A stretch of 64,000 nt of DNA from Stratiolaelaps scimitus. Taxonomy: Eukaryota; Arthropoda; Arachnida; Mesostigmata; Laelapidae. Below the pieces are notes generated by a model. That model did not search any database. It was not told the origin of the DNA and saw nothing but the letters and a program-made list of their open reading frames with translations. The stretch covers positions 124,001 to 188,000 of the forward strand of contig JABWDB010000009.1 of assembly GCA_019614645.1 (NCBI GenBank), read 5' to 3'. This document shows positions 12,161 to 25,460 of this stretch, piece after piece (position 1 is the first letter of the stretch; each line of letters begins with the position of its first letter). The translations under genes and the position numbers were made by a program.

Positions 12161-12196
12161 CGAGTCGCGCCCCGGTCGAGGCCGGGGACCGACTCG
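12161..12196. repeat. GC-rich imperfect hairpin
   Basis: CGAGTCGCGCCCCGG (12161-12175) pairs with CCGGGGACCGACTCG (12182-12196) at 13 of 15 positions around a 6-base loop. Confidence 0.75.
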
Positions 12197-12677
12197 CCGC
12201 TGCTGATCGCGGTACATATCGCTCGTTTGTAGTTGTCGCCATAGTAAACGACAACTCGAAAACAGGCGAGCTTCTCGTAACGGTGACAGTGCGAGTGGCG
12301 CGCGTAGACGGCAGCTTGCTTTGCGAGCTTGTGGGTAAACTCGAGCACGGACAAACAGAGCTAAAGCGGCTACTGTACGAGGACGTCATCAAACCTCATG
12401 AGGATGTAGAGGAAGCGACCGGCTTATGGAGTCGAGCAGCTAGCACTCGGGTCCTGCCAGCGTGCGCGGGACATTCCGCGAAGATTAGACGGCGCTGAGA
12501 AGCCAAGAAAGCCGGGTCGGCGGGCAGCTGAGCAGCAGCCAACACGCTAGTGGCAACGATGGCCGGCTGACACGAGCTGTACACATGCGAACGAACGCAG
12601 ACACACAACACGCATCGGGGAGAGAGAGAGAGATCGCGGTACGATCAACTGCGCGAATGAAGAAACCGAGTCAGAGT

Positions 12678-12679
<2 letters not shown>

Positions 12680-12719
<40 letters not shown>
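12680..12719. repeat. (GA)n, 40 bases
   Basis: Pure GA tract; a shorter one lies at 12620-12632. Confidence 0.95.
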
Positions 12720-12723
<4 letters not shown>

Positions 12724-13309
12724 TAAAAGGGTTAATGGTGACGCCTACGCCGAGGATGCGTACTTACAGTGTTGTTATTGTCGACGAATGGTCGACAGGC
12801 TGGCAGCATGCTATCCAGGGCGAGCATTGAACTTCGCTGGCGGAGACCGCCCTCGAAAGGAACTGGGAAGAGCGGGCGCGAGACGACGCTGGCTGAACGC
12901 CCACCCGGGCGACTCTCAACGGACAGCGTTGGAATGAGAGCAACGATTAATGTCACCATTGCTGCTTGGATGATGTAACCACATGAGAGCGGGATACGAT
13001 GCTTGAAGGAAGCTAGTGGAAACATTAAAAAGGAAACGGCACACGAAATATGGCTGGAGCGCGCGGCGTCGTTTTGGAGCAGGGCAGTTTTGATTGAAGA
13101 AACAGAACACGAAATGGGAGATATTGCGGCGATAAGTTGACTTGTTCGTCATGGGAACGAACGTTGCAATAATGTCTACTTGTGGAAGGGAGAATAGACT
13201 CTAATATATGTATATTGATTGCTTCGCAAAACACTCCGGCGGACAGTAAGCGCGAAGGTGGCCACTTGGAAGGTATCGAGGGTCACTATTGTATAAAGCA
13301 TACACACAA

Positions 13310-13310
<1 letters not shown>

Positions 13311-13343
<33 letters not shown>
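13311..13343. repeat. (TA)n
   Basis: Pure TA tract. Confidence 0.95.
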
Positions 13344-13346
<3 letters not shown>

Positions 13347-14138
13347 ATAATTGCGGAACTCAGGGAACGCACGCCAATACGGTGAGACGAATAGGTCGGT
13401 CCATAGTCCCAACATGAATCACTATTCAGTGTACGATTGTAAATAAACACAAGACAAATGCAGTCATGCAGTAAGTGCACTCATTTCGTTGTTGGGTCAT
13501 TGCGTTCTATTGCGCCTTATCCACCGGACATCTGCCATCTCTGGACTCTGCTAAACAGAATCCACAACCAGTGTACCACCTTGAATTGGACATCAACAGC
13601 TCCCGCCGTCTCCTTAACGTTACACAGATTTCTACGGTGTTCATTCTGTATGGGACCAAGGGATTGCCTATGGCTAACGGTGGCGGCTGAACGTAACCGA
13701 CTCAGTGGCTGTGAGTATGGAGTCCGAACTGTTCGATAGACATGGATCTTTCCGATAAATAGATACGGATATAGCAGGATAGGTCCTGACGAGAATGCCA
13801 AGGGGCGAGAATACGGGGATATGCGTAGACCCGGTGGACCGCTGGCTGTGTGACCATATCGTGCTGCTGCTGCGGCTGCCGCCGTTGTCGCAATCCCTGG
13901 CAGCGAATTCATTCGGCTCAAGCTAAGAGAACGAGTTAAGGAAGAGAGCGTCTATCTATCGACGGCGGTGTCTGGCAGCTGCTTGCAACGGTTAACATTC
14001 GGCCGGTAGCTGTTTCGTTGGAGGTCGGTGTGTGTATATATGAACGATATCAACAGCAGGCTACGACGGGAGTCGAGTTCCTCGCCGTGCGAAGGGCATG
14101 GATAAGCATTGTATCACGCGAAAGGATCGGTTCTTGCA

Positions 14139-14157
14139 TATATATATATATATATAG
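14139..14157. repeat. (TA)n
   Basis: Pure TA tract. Confidence 0.9.
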
Positions 14158-14952
14158 ATGTTGGCAAGAACGAATCGGGATCATGGATAGATAATGCGCA
14201 GGATGCTTTCACATATCTGACCGTAACCGATCAGCGCGGCTTGCGCGAAAGCTTAGATTCAAATGAGATGGGATCACTAGGTTATACGATCGCCATAAGC
14301 GAGGATCGTCCGAGGATAACACCACCCCAGCCAGCCAGCGCCGTCCCCCACTGTCAACACGGTTGCAGCGATATGTTGCAACTGTATTGTAGAGGAATAG
14401 AGCGTGGAAAAGTTTGTGGACGGGTTGGAAGTCTTAAGTGACCACTGGGCGTTACGGCGCACAGTGTTCGTTCTAGGAATCGCTCGTTATGCAGCAGGGG
14501 AGGTCCAACGTGCCCTCTTCTCCACTTGCCTAAAACAAACAGAAGCAACAAGCGAGCTCCAACGATGTCAATCGGCTAGAGAAGGCAATTTGAAGCTGGG
14601 AGTGCCTGATAGCCGGTTCGTTTGTTCGTTAAGATTTGCTTGGACAGCCGGCCGACCGACCTTCATCGCTGAGCATTGCCGCGTCATCCTCTAGCTGAGC
14701 TAACAACGTGCCCGGGTTAGCGTTCGTGCATCTAGTGCATTGGATCGAGTATCATATCGAGCACATCAAGCCGTTCAGATAAACGTTATCGCGCCAAATT
14801 TTGTACCACAACATATAATCGGATGATATCGTGACACAGCTAACCCTGCCTTTGAAGGCATATTATTGACGATACTCTGTTGAACTGTTGAACGATCGAC
14901 TAAAGCCGATCTGCCAACCCCTTTCACAATAAAACACAAGCTAGCCAAGATG

Positions 14953-14981
14953 GGCGCAGGCGTAGGCGCAGGCGCGGGCGC
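14953..14981. repeat. GGCGCA minisatellite
   Basis: Five degenerate copies of a 6-base unit GGCGCA/GGCGTA/GGCGCG. Confidence 0.75.
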
Positions 14982-16189
14982 AGCTCAACTAAAAATCGGC
15001 GGTGAATAAGGAGTGTGCATTTGTATTGTTATGACTTGCGCTCAGCTCGGTGCAGTGTTGACATGCACTAGCATAGCAACAACCCCATTATAAAAAAAAA
15101 AAAAATGTTTTTCATTTTGACTAAGGTTACTTCAACAGATACAGCCACTTCAGCATAGGTTACTAAGCACATAAGAATTACACCGGTATGAAAGGTATGC
15201 ATCCACGCATACTTTCTTGTGAGTCGCTGCGACTGGTTCTTTAGCAGAGTTGCCACTGTCATCCTGACAATGTTTGGTATTCAGTAACTATGGTGAGAAG
15301 GGCAGAACAGGTCTAGCTAGCTTACGCTGGGTCGCAAGATCTTCACCTTCATGTAGTGAACCTGTTCGAAGAGCGCTATTCTGTAGATATTCCCTTTGTC
15401 GTATTCTTCTGGGCTTCTTGGCTCGATGTATCCATTAATCCAGCTGGCCACTGTTCAGGCTGAAACGATTCGGGCAGCAGCCGACAGACGCCGACGCGCA
15501 TAGCGTCTGCCCTCGAGGCTGGAACTCCTCTTTGACTGACTGGGCTTAAACAAACCAAGCTTCCCACGACTTTGCATGTGTCAAAAGGGGCACTGAGAGC
15601 TAACAGCGCTGATAGCAGCAGCAATAGCGTAAGCAACAATACAGCTAGACAAGAACGGATCGGGCCGACAGGAATGAGAAGAGTTGAAAATTAAGCAAAT
15701 CAGTCACAAGCTATTCGGCATTCGGCATCCAATCGTGAGACCTCCGATGCTGACCGAAATGATCGTATATCATATACAGCAAGAAGAGACGAACCTCGCA
15801 CAGGAAGAAACAGAGCTGTCGCTATTTCAACCTCGCTTCGGCTACGTTGGTCGGCCGGAACGCCGCGCGCGCTTTGGCCGGGTCGTAGTGAAGTCTGCCC
15901 CCAGCACCACCCGCCACCCCGTCAGACGCTCGTTTTCTCGTTAAGCCTCTCGCAATTAGTCAAAATTAGTAGGTAGTTGGCTGGGAAAATCAATGAGGGC
16001 CAGAGCGAAGCAATGAAGCAACGGTAACTGAAGGACATCAATACGCCCTCCCTTGGCAGAGAAGATTCGGCAAATTGAGGAAACCTCCCCGGCAGCTCCT
16101 ACTCCCAGCCTGCTTAACGTTGGACACTTCGATTTTTTGAGACCCGGCCATAGAAGTGGCTGGTTGTCGCTGTGGGCCAAGAGATTCAC

Positions 16190-16348
16190 CTGACCCGATC
16201 CTCTATCTGGTACGACTGCCGCCACGATCTCCATCATTAAGCGCACACGAACAACATCCCTGGCAAGCAGCAATTGATCCGCGTTCGCACCGATGGACAT
16301 CGCCATCAGCAATATTGACGGGGCCATATCAAACGTAGTTTCTCGTAT
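16190..16348 (-). CDS. Possible internal exon, helix-rich unknown protein
   Basis: On minus an acceptor CCTACAG at 16350-16349 and a donor GGTCAG|GTGAAT at 16190/16189 enclose exactly 53 codons, phase 0 to 0. The product is rich in A, M, L, V, D and R (T-F-D-M-A-P-S-I-L-L-M-A-M-S-I-G-A-N). Purine-first codons reach about 68% inside and drop to about 48% after the donor, which supports the boundary. The frame runs on to 15956. No family is recognised. Confidence 0.33.
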
Positions 16349-18050
16349 CTGTAGGCTCGCATGAACCCGTGGCGAGGCAAGTTTGTCTCGAGGCGACAGG
16401 AAGCTCCGCACTTTTACATGTCATTGTTGGTTGCATGCTGCGATTTCGCCCAGACACGCTGATACTGTCTACCAGTCGTCTTTTCGACGCCGTTCACTTG
16501 AAACTAAACTCAATTTGTCGTGCACTGTATTCCTCGCTGCTGGCTTACGCCTGACCACCGGTTGGTACCTCAGCGAGAATTGCGAGCGACACTTCAGGCG
16601 CTTAATAACTTCGCTTTTTCTGCCCGCAAACACCTTCTCTCCACTGGCGTCTTCTGGCGTTGAACAGCCGACGTAAAGAACGGCTCGACGAGGAGCACGG
16701 CTCAGTTGTGACCAAAATCGCGAGACGGACCTTGAAATCGATGAAGACATGACAATTTCTCTAATTAGCAATTTGTTGTTATTGATTCTAAAGTAATCAC
16801 CCAATATTGCATTTACAGGCTCGGCGGCGTAATGTGTGTGTGTGTGTATATATTGTGGCGAACAAACTGCTACAAGTTGTTACGTGTGAAATCTGCAACA
16901 TGTTTAAATGATGTAATCGCAGCGATAGACGAATTCAATTATGGCGTCGGCGCGCCCCGAACGAATTATGATGAATCAGCTCAAGCTGTCTCGACTGAAG
17001 CGAAAGGACTTCCAACTCGAATGCGATCAGACGAAACCCAGAATTGAAAAAGAAAAACGCACATGCTCACACCCCATGCATCAGCGCATAATAATAATAA
17101 TGATAATACCAAGTGACAAAACGAATATTTCATCTACTTCCGTGACGCGCACGAGGCAGCAGCAGCAGCAGCAGCCGCCCAATGAGCTCCACGCGAGACA
17201 ACATGACAAAGTCACATTGGTCATGTCATACCAAGTGGCTGCACGACGAGGTGTGTGCTTGCTAAATAAATTTGAGGAGGGGGGCAATGCCAATACTATT
17301 ATTAAAATGTGCTTTATTTGTAATTCGTTGTTGGGTGCAATGATGCGTTTCGATTCAAGCTCTAAAGACTAATCATCAGTAATGGAAAACATTAGCATCA
17401 TTTGCGTATGTTTCCCTGCCACGGGGTCAGTTGCTGTGGCGGTGTACGGGCTCGGAAAAGAGCCGAGTCGCGAAGACAACGAATACTGTTGTTGATGTTG
17501 TTATTAGCGTTTCACAGGTCTCTTCATATTAATATGTGTGTTTGCAGATGGGGTGACAGTCTTGCCAGCCATCGAATATCACCTTCATCTATATCGATCT
17601 TTCGCATTTACTCAGCATTACTCGACAGAGTGGTCATGGTGCTCACTGAACCTATCAATCAGTGTCTGGCCGGTTCTCACGAGCATAAAAGCTCATATAA
17701 GCCCCACTCTTTGTCGACGGCTTTGGCGCGATTCTGCTGCTGCTGTTGTTGTTCGATAACGGGGACAAACTGCGGCACACGATGACGCCGTAGCGAAATG
17801 GCCGAATAGTGAAAGTTTCCTATCCCTCGATATAACTCAGATCACCAGCGTCGTTCGTGCGATAGCTAACGTAATGCTCGGAGCAAGGAGACACTGAAGC
17901 ACAGCAGGCTAAGGCTGTGCTTTGCCAAGTAGACTGCTCATATCCCTGTAATGATATCTATATCTCACCTGTGTATCGGACAGTTCACGGGCGGCAGCCT
18001 CATTGATAACGGCAGTAGCGTTGTTCCTCATCAAAACGCCACCCACTCAA

Positions 18051-18052
<2 letters not shown>

Positions 18053-18083
<31 letters not shown>
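18053..18083. repeat. (TA)n
   Basis: Pure TA tract. Confidence 0.95.
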
Positions 18084-18086
<3 letters not shown>

Positions 18087-18237
18087 TTGTATCGTTCGGT
18101 GTATTTTTTTTTATCGCAAACACTGCTGCTGATTCTGCCTTGGGATTTTATGTAGCGCCGAAGCGTCAATAGCTTGTGGTGATTGATGGCCGTTGAAAGA
18201 TAAATAAATTCCTTTAAAATAAAAAAATAAAGCACAA

Positions 18238-18269
18238 ACAACAACGACGACAACAACAACAACAACATC
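18238..18269. repeat. (AAC)n
   Basis: AAC triplets with GAC interruptions. Confidence 0.8.
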
Positions 18270-18497
18270 GACAGCAAGTCCAACTTAATGTATCGTAAGC
18301 ATTCAGCGAACGCATGTGATACACACAAGGTGGTGGGTGATAAAAATTGCTAGCGAGTAACAAAGTGGCCGCGGGCGAATGCTGTGTCTCGGTGCCGACG
18401 GCCACTTCAGATTGCTCACAAAGTTAAGCCATGCCCATGGCGATAGTAGTAGCAGGTTCACTTAATAGGGCCACTGACAGATGTTTTACTATAAAAT

Positions 18498-18499
<2 letters not shown>

Positions 18500-18557
<58 letters not shown>

Positions 18558-18627
18558 TGGCGCAGTCGTGATAAGTATACAACATATAAGTGGGCTCTAA
18601 TGTCGGTAATATATATATATATATATC
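18500..18627. repeat. Two (TA)n tracts
   Basis: TA at 18500-18555 (56 bases, pure) and 18609-18627. Confidence 0.95.
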
Positions 18628-18649
18628 ATATCTATTTAGTATGTGCCAG

Positions 18650-18806
18650 CCAGGTAGTGGAATTTAACATATCATCTCGCCCGCACAAGAATCGGCAGAC
18701 CGATTCATATGCGCGTCATCAGGCGGGCAAAATCGCTTGGGTACAGTTAGGAGACTGCTTGGACGCTTCATTTAACTTCTCTATAGCGTTCTATGTGGAC
18801 ATGCAG
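18650..18806 (+). CDS. Possible internal exon
   Basis: An acceptor-like TATGTGCCAG ends at 18649 and a good donor ATGCAG|GTATCA lies at 18806/18807. The frame reads V-V-E-F-N-I-S-S-R-P-H-K then a polar stretch and F-N-F-S-I-A-F-Y-V-D-M-Q, with two N-glycosylation sites. It ends in phase 0, which suits the next candidate at 19306. The upstream side is a (TA)n tract. Confidence 0.25.
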
Positions 18807-19305
18807 GTATCATAATATTATACTTAGATAGATATAATACTACCGGCATTTCAGTTCAAATACTGAACTCAGCTGTTGTTATTGTTATGACATTGGCTTT
18901 ACTTACCACTGAAACTATTACAACTTTCCACGACTGTAACCGCGCTGTGGCCGGGCTGGTTCAAGCGGGAACACATTGTGACACGCGGTTAGTAGCACAC
19001 TGCGAGTGGTTTCCGCTTAGCAGAACATTACTGGTCATTGCTGACAGCAGCTCGTAAGGCGTATTACTTTCGAATTTTTATGAGGACTCGATCGCTACCT
19101 CTACACCGGGATTGACACCCTGCATCATGCGTTTCGGGCTGCAGATACACCGGTGCTAATATATCGAGGCCAAATGTTTGTTGACCAGCCTGCTAATCTC
19201 AAACAGCCAAAGGGCCCAATTACATTCACGCTGGTTCCAACCTGTCGCCTGATTGTTTTCTGTTTGTTTGTTTGTCGACTCGTTGTTCCCCACCATTGTA
19301 CGCAG

Positions 19306-19422
19306 AACGACCTCGATGTGGCGATGTGTGACGTCCGCGAGTTCTCGCGGCTTTCACCCTGCCTCCGATGGCTGGACCTTTTGACGCGGCAAACGGCCCC
19401 CGGGGGGTTGGAGCGAGCCGAG
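19306..19422 (+). CDS. Possible internal exon
   Basis: A long pyrimidine stretch and ACGCAG acceptor at 19305, and a donor GCCGAG|GTGTGT at 19422/19423, enclose 39 codons, phase 0 to 0: N-D-L-D-V-A-M-C-D-V-R-E-F. It could follow the exon at 18650-18806 across a 499-base intron. Purine-first codons are only 46%, so coding support is weak. Confidence 0.2.
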
Positions 19423-19586
19423 GTGTGTTTGCGCTTATTATCGGCTCGGGTGGTGGAGGGTTTGCGAACGAATCAAGCGGCAAAATGGTCACGAACTGAG
19501 GGGTTAAGCGACGTCTACGTCACGTACCGTGGAAGCAGCAGCGGCAGAAGCTGTTCAATGAGTCGCGCTGCGCGATGACGCCGGTG

Positions 19587-19617
19587 ACGGTGGTCGAGGC
19601 GGCGGCGGCGGTGGCGG
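19587..19617. repeat. (GGC)n
   Basis: GGC triplets. Confidence 0.75.
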
Positions 19618-19850
19618 GGTTTTGTGCAGCAACTGTATCTGAAGCTGTCCGCATGCGAGACGGCGTGCTGCGCGCATCGCCGTGCGTGCAAATTATGCTC
19701 GAACCCGTTTGTTTTCGCTTGATCTTGCTCAACGTCCATTCAACTGGCTGTCGCTAGCGGTCGCGCGCTGACGGCGACGGATGGATGATCCGGTGCTTTG
19801 ACACGACCTCACGTCTTGCTTCGTTTCTTACTCGAACGCTTTAGTTACCG

Positions 19851-19880
19851 CCGCTGCTGCTGCTGCTGTTGTCGTCGTCG
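19851..19880. repeat. (CTG)n(GTC)n
   Basis: CTG triplets turning into GTC. Confidence 0.8.
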
Positions 19881-22720
19881 TATTAATGCTGGTAGTAGCC
19901 CAGTTCTTTTATTTATCTTCGACACACACCATATCGCAGCATATCGTCGTCACCTGTCGACAAGAGCGAGCTGCTTGAGCAGCGCCAAATTCAAAGGCAA
20001 CAACCGGTATCCGCAGTATTGGGACAGCACAACCTGCAACAGCGGCGGCAGCGATAGCAGTAGCAATCGACGCCGTCGCGGCCTCCGGTAACGTGGTGGC
20101 CCAGCGGCCAGCACACACATAAGGTTTCACACATCATCTCACTTCTGAGTCAACGATGCCATCGGCTCTGCTGTTATCCTTGTTGCTGGGCAGCGCCTGC
20201 AGCTGTTGTGTGTTATGATGGCCTGACAGAAAGTGCGATTCAGCGATGCAACAACACTGCGCCTCACCGAGCGGACACCACGGCTGCTGCTGCTGCTGTG
20301 ATCGACAACGGTGACTGGAACGCCAACAGAGGGAAAAGCGTTGTCGAGGCGGCTGCCGTTTAGACGACAGGTGGAAAAATTGTCGAGTTATTGGAGCAAG
20401 GCGGCGGCGGCGGCGTGTCTCGTCGTAGGCCACTCGTCCCGAGATGAAAGCACTCGATGTATATCACAGCACGCGTACGGACCTATCCGGCGAGCGTTGT
20501 TTGGCCGAGCAGCATAAGCGGCGATGGACGAACAACGTGGCAACGTGCACCCCGGCAGAACGGGCGATCATCAGCGCGAGGCAGATCCATCAAAGTCCAT
20601 CCGCAGACGACCCTCCCAGCAGACGTCGGATAGGCTAAAAGTGCAAACGGGCCGGCCTTTGCAAAAGGGGGCGTCACTTCCACGGACCCGCTCTCGGCTC
20701 GCAAAAAAAACGAAACGCGCACGGAACAACACAGCGCAGCGATTACCTGCGAAGCGGCACAATCGTGGTAGAGAACCTGTGTCGTGTCAAGCGAGAGTTC
20801 ATTTTTCTTGACATTTCTCGACAACGGCAGCAGTGTGCACCTGGTCAGTGGTAGACCAATATATTCATATATGGGTATGTGGCCAGCGCATGCCAAGCGG
20901 TCTGCGCTACAGCCTAGCCTGTCGTGCGGTATGGTTCCACTTCTGTAGGTTGTTTAGGCTTGGGATGCAGGCCACGCCTACTTCGCCCAGGCTTACCGTC
21001 CACTTCATCCGTCGATAGGGTCGGTGGCATTGAACGGATTGCGAGGCACATCGGGTGTGTCGTTCCTCGCTGTATCGTTTTTATCGATTTTTGTCTCGAA
21101 CAGTTCAGCCATTTCGAAGAGCTGACCGTAGCTGTTATGGTAACTAGCAAATGACGAACTGTATACGCAATACGTGCGTGATTGATTAGCTGTCGCGTGT
21201 CTATATGTACACGGACGTGTGCACGAATCTACGTATGATGTAGCAAGGTCATACGGGTGCCGTTCTCGTGTTTGCCTTTTGCTGCGGTTGGTATGAGAGT
21301 CACATCATTCTGAGTTCGCTGTTCGCCAATCTGCCAGCTAGCATTTATGAATGTGTGTGTGTGTGTGTCGCCGTCCATATAGTTAGTTACTTGTATATGC
21401 CCCGCTGTCGAACGCCCAATGATGTACGTCTCATAACTGTCGCTACAGAAAGGCGATCTCCGACAGCGACTTGCCTCCTTTAGCATAATCCCTTCTTATT
21501 GTCTTCTGTTGTGCATACGGACGGACCCTGTGTGCGCGAGTGCTTTTTGCCGCGTTTTTTCTTGCCTGAATAAAAACGTAAAAGTTCGACGTAAAACTTC
21601 GTTACGTCCTGCGTCGTTCGTCGGCGCCGTCGAATTGTTCATAGTGAAGCTTCCGCTCATTGGCTTTGCGGCGTACTCCGTGTGTGGTCCGAGGTCTGCG
21701 GCCCCCCTCCCCAGCTATTGCCACCACATCCACATACACTGCCGACTGAGCGTACCGCAATAGGCTCCGGCGGATCTCGCTGAGCTTGTTACTGCGCGGA
21801 GTGTCTCTGGGCAATCTATGAACAATCAAACGTGTATCTCTTCACTAAGCGAACGACAGGCCGACTGTGTACGCTGTGCTGTCTTTACAATATGCGCGCC
21901 CTTTACACTCAGGACAGACAGACAAACTCAAAGACGCACGTCCCCGGGCCACACACAGACAGATAGGTACATGGCCTCTCCCAGAAAAACAGCACATACA
22001 GGCATATATATACATGCGCGTATATGCACACACGTGTTTACTCGCACCCGTTACACGACACTACGCTACACTATGGTGAACAACATATGAGGGGACTATG
22101 GCCACCGGCGGTCGCCGACATCGAATGAATGACGTCCAGATCGTTGTAAAATTGCTACAACAGCAAACGAAAAAAAAAAAAATCCGAAAGAAAAAATCCA
22201 GAATGACCATTTCTCTGATACCCACAAAACCGTACTATGCTCGGCCCGTCTGCCCGCACCTGAGTGGGATTTTACTACCGGACGGTTCCCGCTACGGCTG
22301 CTGCGGCAACCTGCGTTGTCAACGGTTGACGTAGTCATTACGATGGCCGTTGTTGCTCGCATATTCTCTCTCGTATGCGACTGTTGCCGCTACAGGCTGT
22401 TACACGGGCGCAAATCTGCTGCGCCGCGTGGTGGATCGGCTGCTGTTCATCGCGCGGCTTTCATCGTTGTTTGTTGTTTGGTCTCCGTGCAACAGGACCC
22501 CGTTGGGCTAGCTAACAGGGTCTCTCTCTCATGGTGTCGCTCTTGGCTTCACTCTCGTGGCGTCTGAGGACAGACGTCTCCAACTCAGTTGGATTGGAGT
22601 TATGATGACCGCTATCTGCCCGTGGAGAAAAATCGGCAGAATAAAAATCGAGCAATAATTTGCTTTGTAGTTCATCTTGCCCGCACAACCATGAACATAC
22701 ACACCCGCACACTCAGAGAG

Positions 22721-22755
22721 GTACACACACACACATATATATAGATAGATAAATG

Positions 22756-22786
<31 letters not shown>
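22721..22786. repeat. Compound (AC)n(TA)n(GATA)n(GA)n
   Basis: Four simple repeats in succession. Confidence 0.9.
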
Positions 22787-23685
22787 GCCGTAATCGACAC
22801 GGTGGGATTTGTCCAGCGCTGTAGATCCCGCACAGTAAACGCACACAGCGGCAACCAACGGCCGTAGTAGCCATAGCCTAATGAGGCGATCTGTGGTGCA
22901 AGCGAACGGTGGCGACCCACTATATTAGCGGCAGCATGCAATTCGTCATACGCAAACTCAACGGAATGGACGAACTTGTCTAAACAAAACGATCAGATGG
23001 CTTGCGCACCCAACCCACTCTGTAGATGATCCACAACCAAGCGATAATAATCACACTCATTCGATTGGTCAACATCATCGAGCAGTTCGCATTGATCCAT
23101 TCCCCCGCAGCGATTTTCCCCCAGACCACTGGCCTCTGGTGCCGCTGCTGTTACGATTGCGCAGCAGTGCTGCTCAGTTGACCATCCACCAACATATTTT
23201 GTCGTTTTTGTGTTCGTCAGCAACAGCGCCGAGTTGTCGCGCGGTTCGCGAACGGCATCGCAATGGGTGAATACACGAACGATGATCGTCGCACTCATAT
23301 TGTTTCGCTCGCTGACGATTACAGCTAACGCATCAGTAGGCGAATGGCCGCCCGTGTCCGCGGGCAGGCCGAGCAGGGAAAATCGCCTTTAACCGACGAC
23401 CGACATATGCCCATCCGCGGACACGAACGCGTGCATTACCCGTTGCGTTCCCAGTAATCGCCCATGGGGTTGTGTGCGGACGGACAGGCGTCGGGGTTCA
23501 CCGCAACGGTCATTATCGTTGCTGTGCCGCTTAGTAGCCATTTATTGTACATTGGATGGACCCGCTTGGGAAGGGGGGCGACCAGCTGACCACGGACAAA
23601 TTGCAATTTTTGTTCTTTTTGTAGCGGAACGAACGCCGAATTATGCTGCCGCTGGTTGCTGGGAAAAAGTTACCGCCATCAGCAA

Positions 23686-23705
23686 CGCCGCCGCCGCCGC
23701 CGCCG
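23686..23705. repeat. (CCG)n
   Basis: CCG triplets. Confidence 0.8.
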
Positions 23706-23961
23706 AGCAGACGTACCCGACCATTTTGTTTGGGTAGGGATAGCAAAAAAATTGTGTCCCCAACAGCTCCGCAGCGGCGACGCTTTGCGAATAGTTTGTC
23801 AAACAACAAAACACGCACGGACACACACACGAGCGAGCTAACAAACACACAGATGCCGTTCGTTGACTGTACAAGCAAAATAACCGTCCTGATATAGTAA
23901 CGGGCTGCTTTTCCCTAATAGGCTCATTAAGTCACGTTCACTTCCTACATCTTCTTTTGAA

Positions 23962-23990
23962 TCTATCTCTCTCTCTCTCTCTCTCTCTCG
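23962..23990. repeat. (CT)n
   Basis: Pure CT tract, then CG and CTTT. Confidence 0.9.
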
Positions 23991-24960
23991 CTTTCTCTTT
24001 CTGACTCGAGCTCCTGGCGCGTCTGGCAGGATATTAATTTGTTTTTTGGGTGTGATTTTCATTACAGCGCTCATCGGCCTCCTCTGCGTTTCTGCTATAC
24101 GTGAACATTAGTATTGTCGCCAGCCGATTAGATTGTTGCCACCGTTGTTGATGGCAACGGTAGTTGGTAGTCGGTGGTCGTCGTTGTCGAGTGATTATTA
24201 TTGTTATCACACGGGGATAGATAGTGAATTTTCATACAATAGCTTGGCGTGACCCCATCCACCGTCTCTGCTGGTGGGGCGCCTCGGAAGTGTATTGCAC
24301 GATGCGTAAACTTTGATTGTTGCACAGCCGCCGCCGCTGCCGCCGGCACTGTAACACGGCGAAATACATCACAACTGCCGGCAACCTCCTGAGAAGCGCG
24401 AAACTTTCTTCTCTTGGCGCCGCGTCAGTGAGCGCCGATGGGATGGCTGTACCGTTTTTGTGTGCTCTATGTATATTCGCGTATAGCAGAGCGGTGTGTG
24501 TCGCTGGCCACTTTCAGTTCGCCGTATAGTGTCTCGCCGTGTATATGTGAACAGGCGAATGTGTTGCTTAGATGAGGTAATTTTTGTCATAGCCAGCCCG
24601 AACATGGACTTTTGCAAACAAACACATCTGATACAGTTAGCCGGTCGGTTTCGACGTTGCTTTTGGGTCACAGTAATGCCTGTAGGCCATATATATATAG
24701 GCTACTTTTTGCCATTTTGTAGAAAAGATAACAGAGAATGACCCAAACGTACTACCACTCTCGACCTTCAATGATTGGATACACATTTAGAGCATTAGGT
24801 GTCATTGGAACTAACAAGAAAGGGATTTAGTTATCGCTGTATTCTGTAATACAGTTATTACACCGTGTCATCCGTCAATTACTATTGTTGATAGTCGATT
24901 TTGGATCGATTTTTTACATGTGCTTTCTGTCCGATTCTGGAATCCGGTCTCATTTTGCAG

Positions 24961-25090
24961 ATGGTGGAGAGGGGCCTCGGCGGCGAGCTGATCCACCTCG
25001 ACCAGCGGCGCGCATGGACCAACCTCCGCGACATCAGACGCGTCCACGGGAACCGACTCGTCACAACCGGGAACAACTCTTCTTGCAATG
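24961..25090 (+). CDS. Internal exon of an unrecognised protein
   Basis: A good acceptor (TCTCATTTTGCAG) ends at 24960 and a donor (AATG|GTACGT) lies at 25090/25091, enclosing 130 bases. The frame reads about 43 residues with strong C/G at third positions and 60% purine-first codons: M-V-E-R-G-L-G-G-E-L-I-H-L-D-Q-R-R-A-W-T, then a basic stretch and N-N-S-S-C with a possible N-glycosylation site. Entry phase is 0 and exit phase 1. The minus strand is also open here (24868-25134) but lacks a donor in the right place. The family is not known to me; an extracellular location is only hinted at by the N-x-S and Cys. Confidence 0.42.
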
Positions 25091-25460
25091 GTACGTCGCG
25101 ACACCGAAGCTAGAGGGGATTTCGGCAAGCACAATGTCTGAACGATCTCGCGAGGGGGAACTCGAAACGGGGCGAAACGGCTCGGAATAAGCTAAAGCTC
25201 GCCAATCGCAATCGGCGCTTCTCTGACGACGGCATTTCCTTCTATATATCAACATATTCGTACTGTATATGACACACGATCATTTTGTATAGGGAATTGT
25301 GGGACACAATGATTCTAAATGCTTGGCTGTCCACGGTACACTGCAGCGATGAAGCTACACGGAGAAATAGATCGGCATGAATCTGATACGGGACACCCCT
25401 GGCAATCCAACGAATCCCGTCCGAACGAATCGGTTTCCGCTATGAAAATACTAAAATATA

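Larger units (their letters stand above)
11138..16189. other. Mixed GC-rich and intron-like DNA
   Basis: 11.3-11.7 kb has frames on both strands over an imperfect GAT repeat, one of them very hydrophobic (plus, 11417-11725). A short polar frame at about 13553-13690 follows an acceptor-like TAAACAG. A 97-codon frame lies at 14404-14694. None can be confirmed. Confidence 0.35.
16349..18649. other. Intron-like
   Basis: A true-ATG frame at 16941-17372 starts plausibly (M-A-S-A-R-P-E-R) but runs through an AAT repeat and a CAG repeat. The rest is repeats. Confidence 0.35.
19423..24960. other. Intron-like, no confirmed exon
   Basis: GGC, CTG, CCG, CT and compound repeats. A basic plus frame (20524-20811) has a true ATG but is matched by minus frames. 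Confidence 0.4.
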
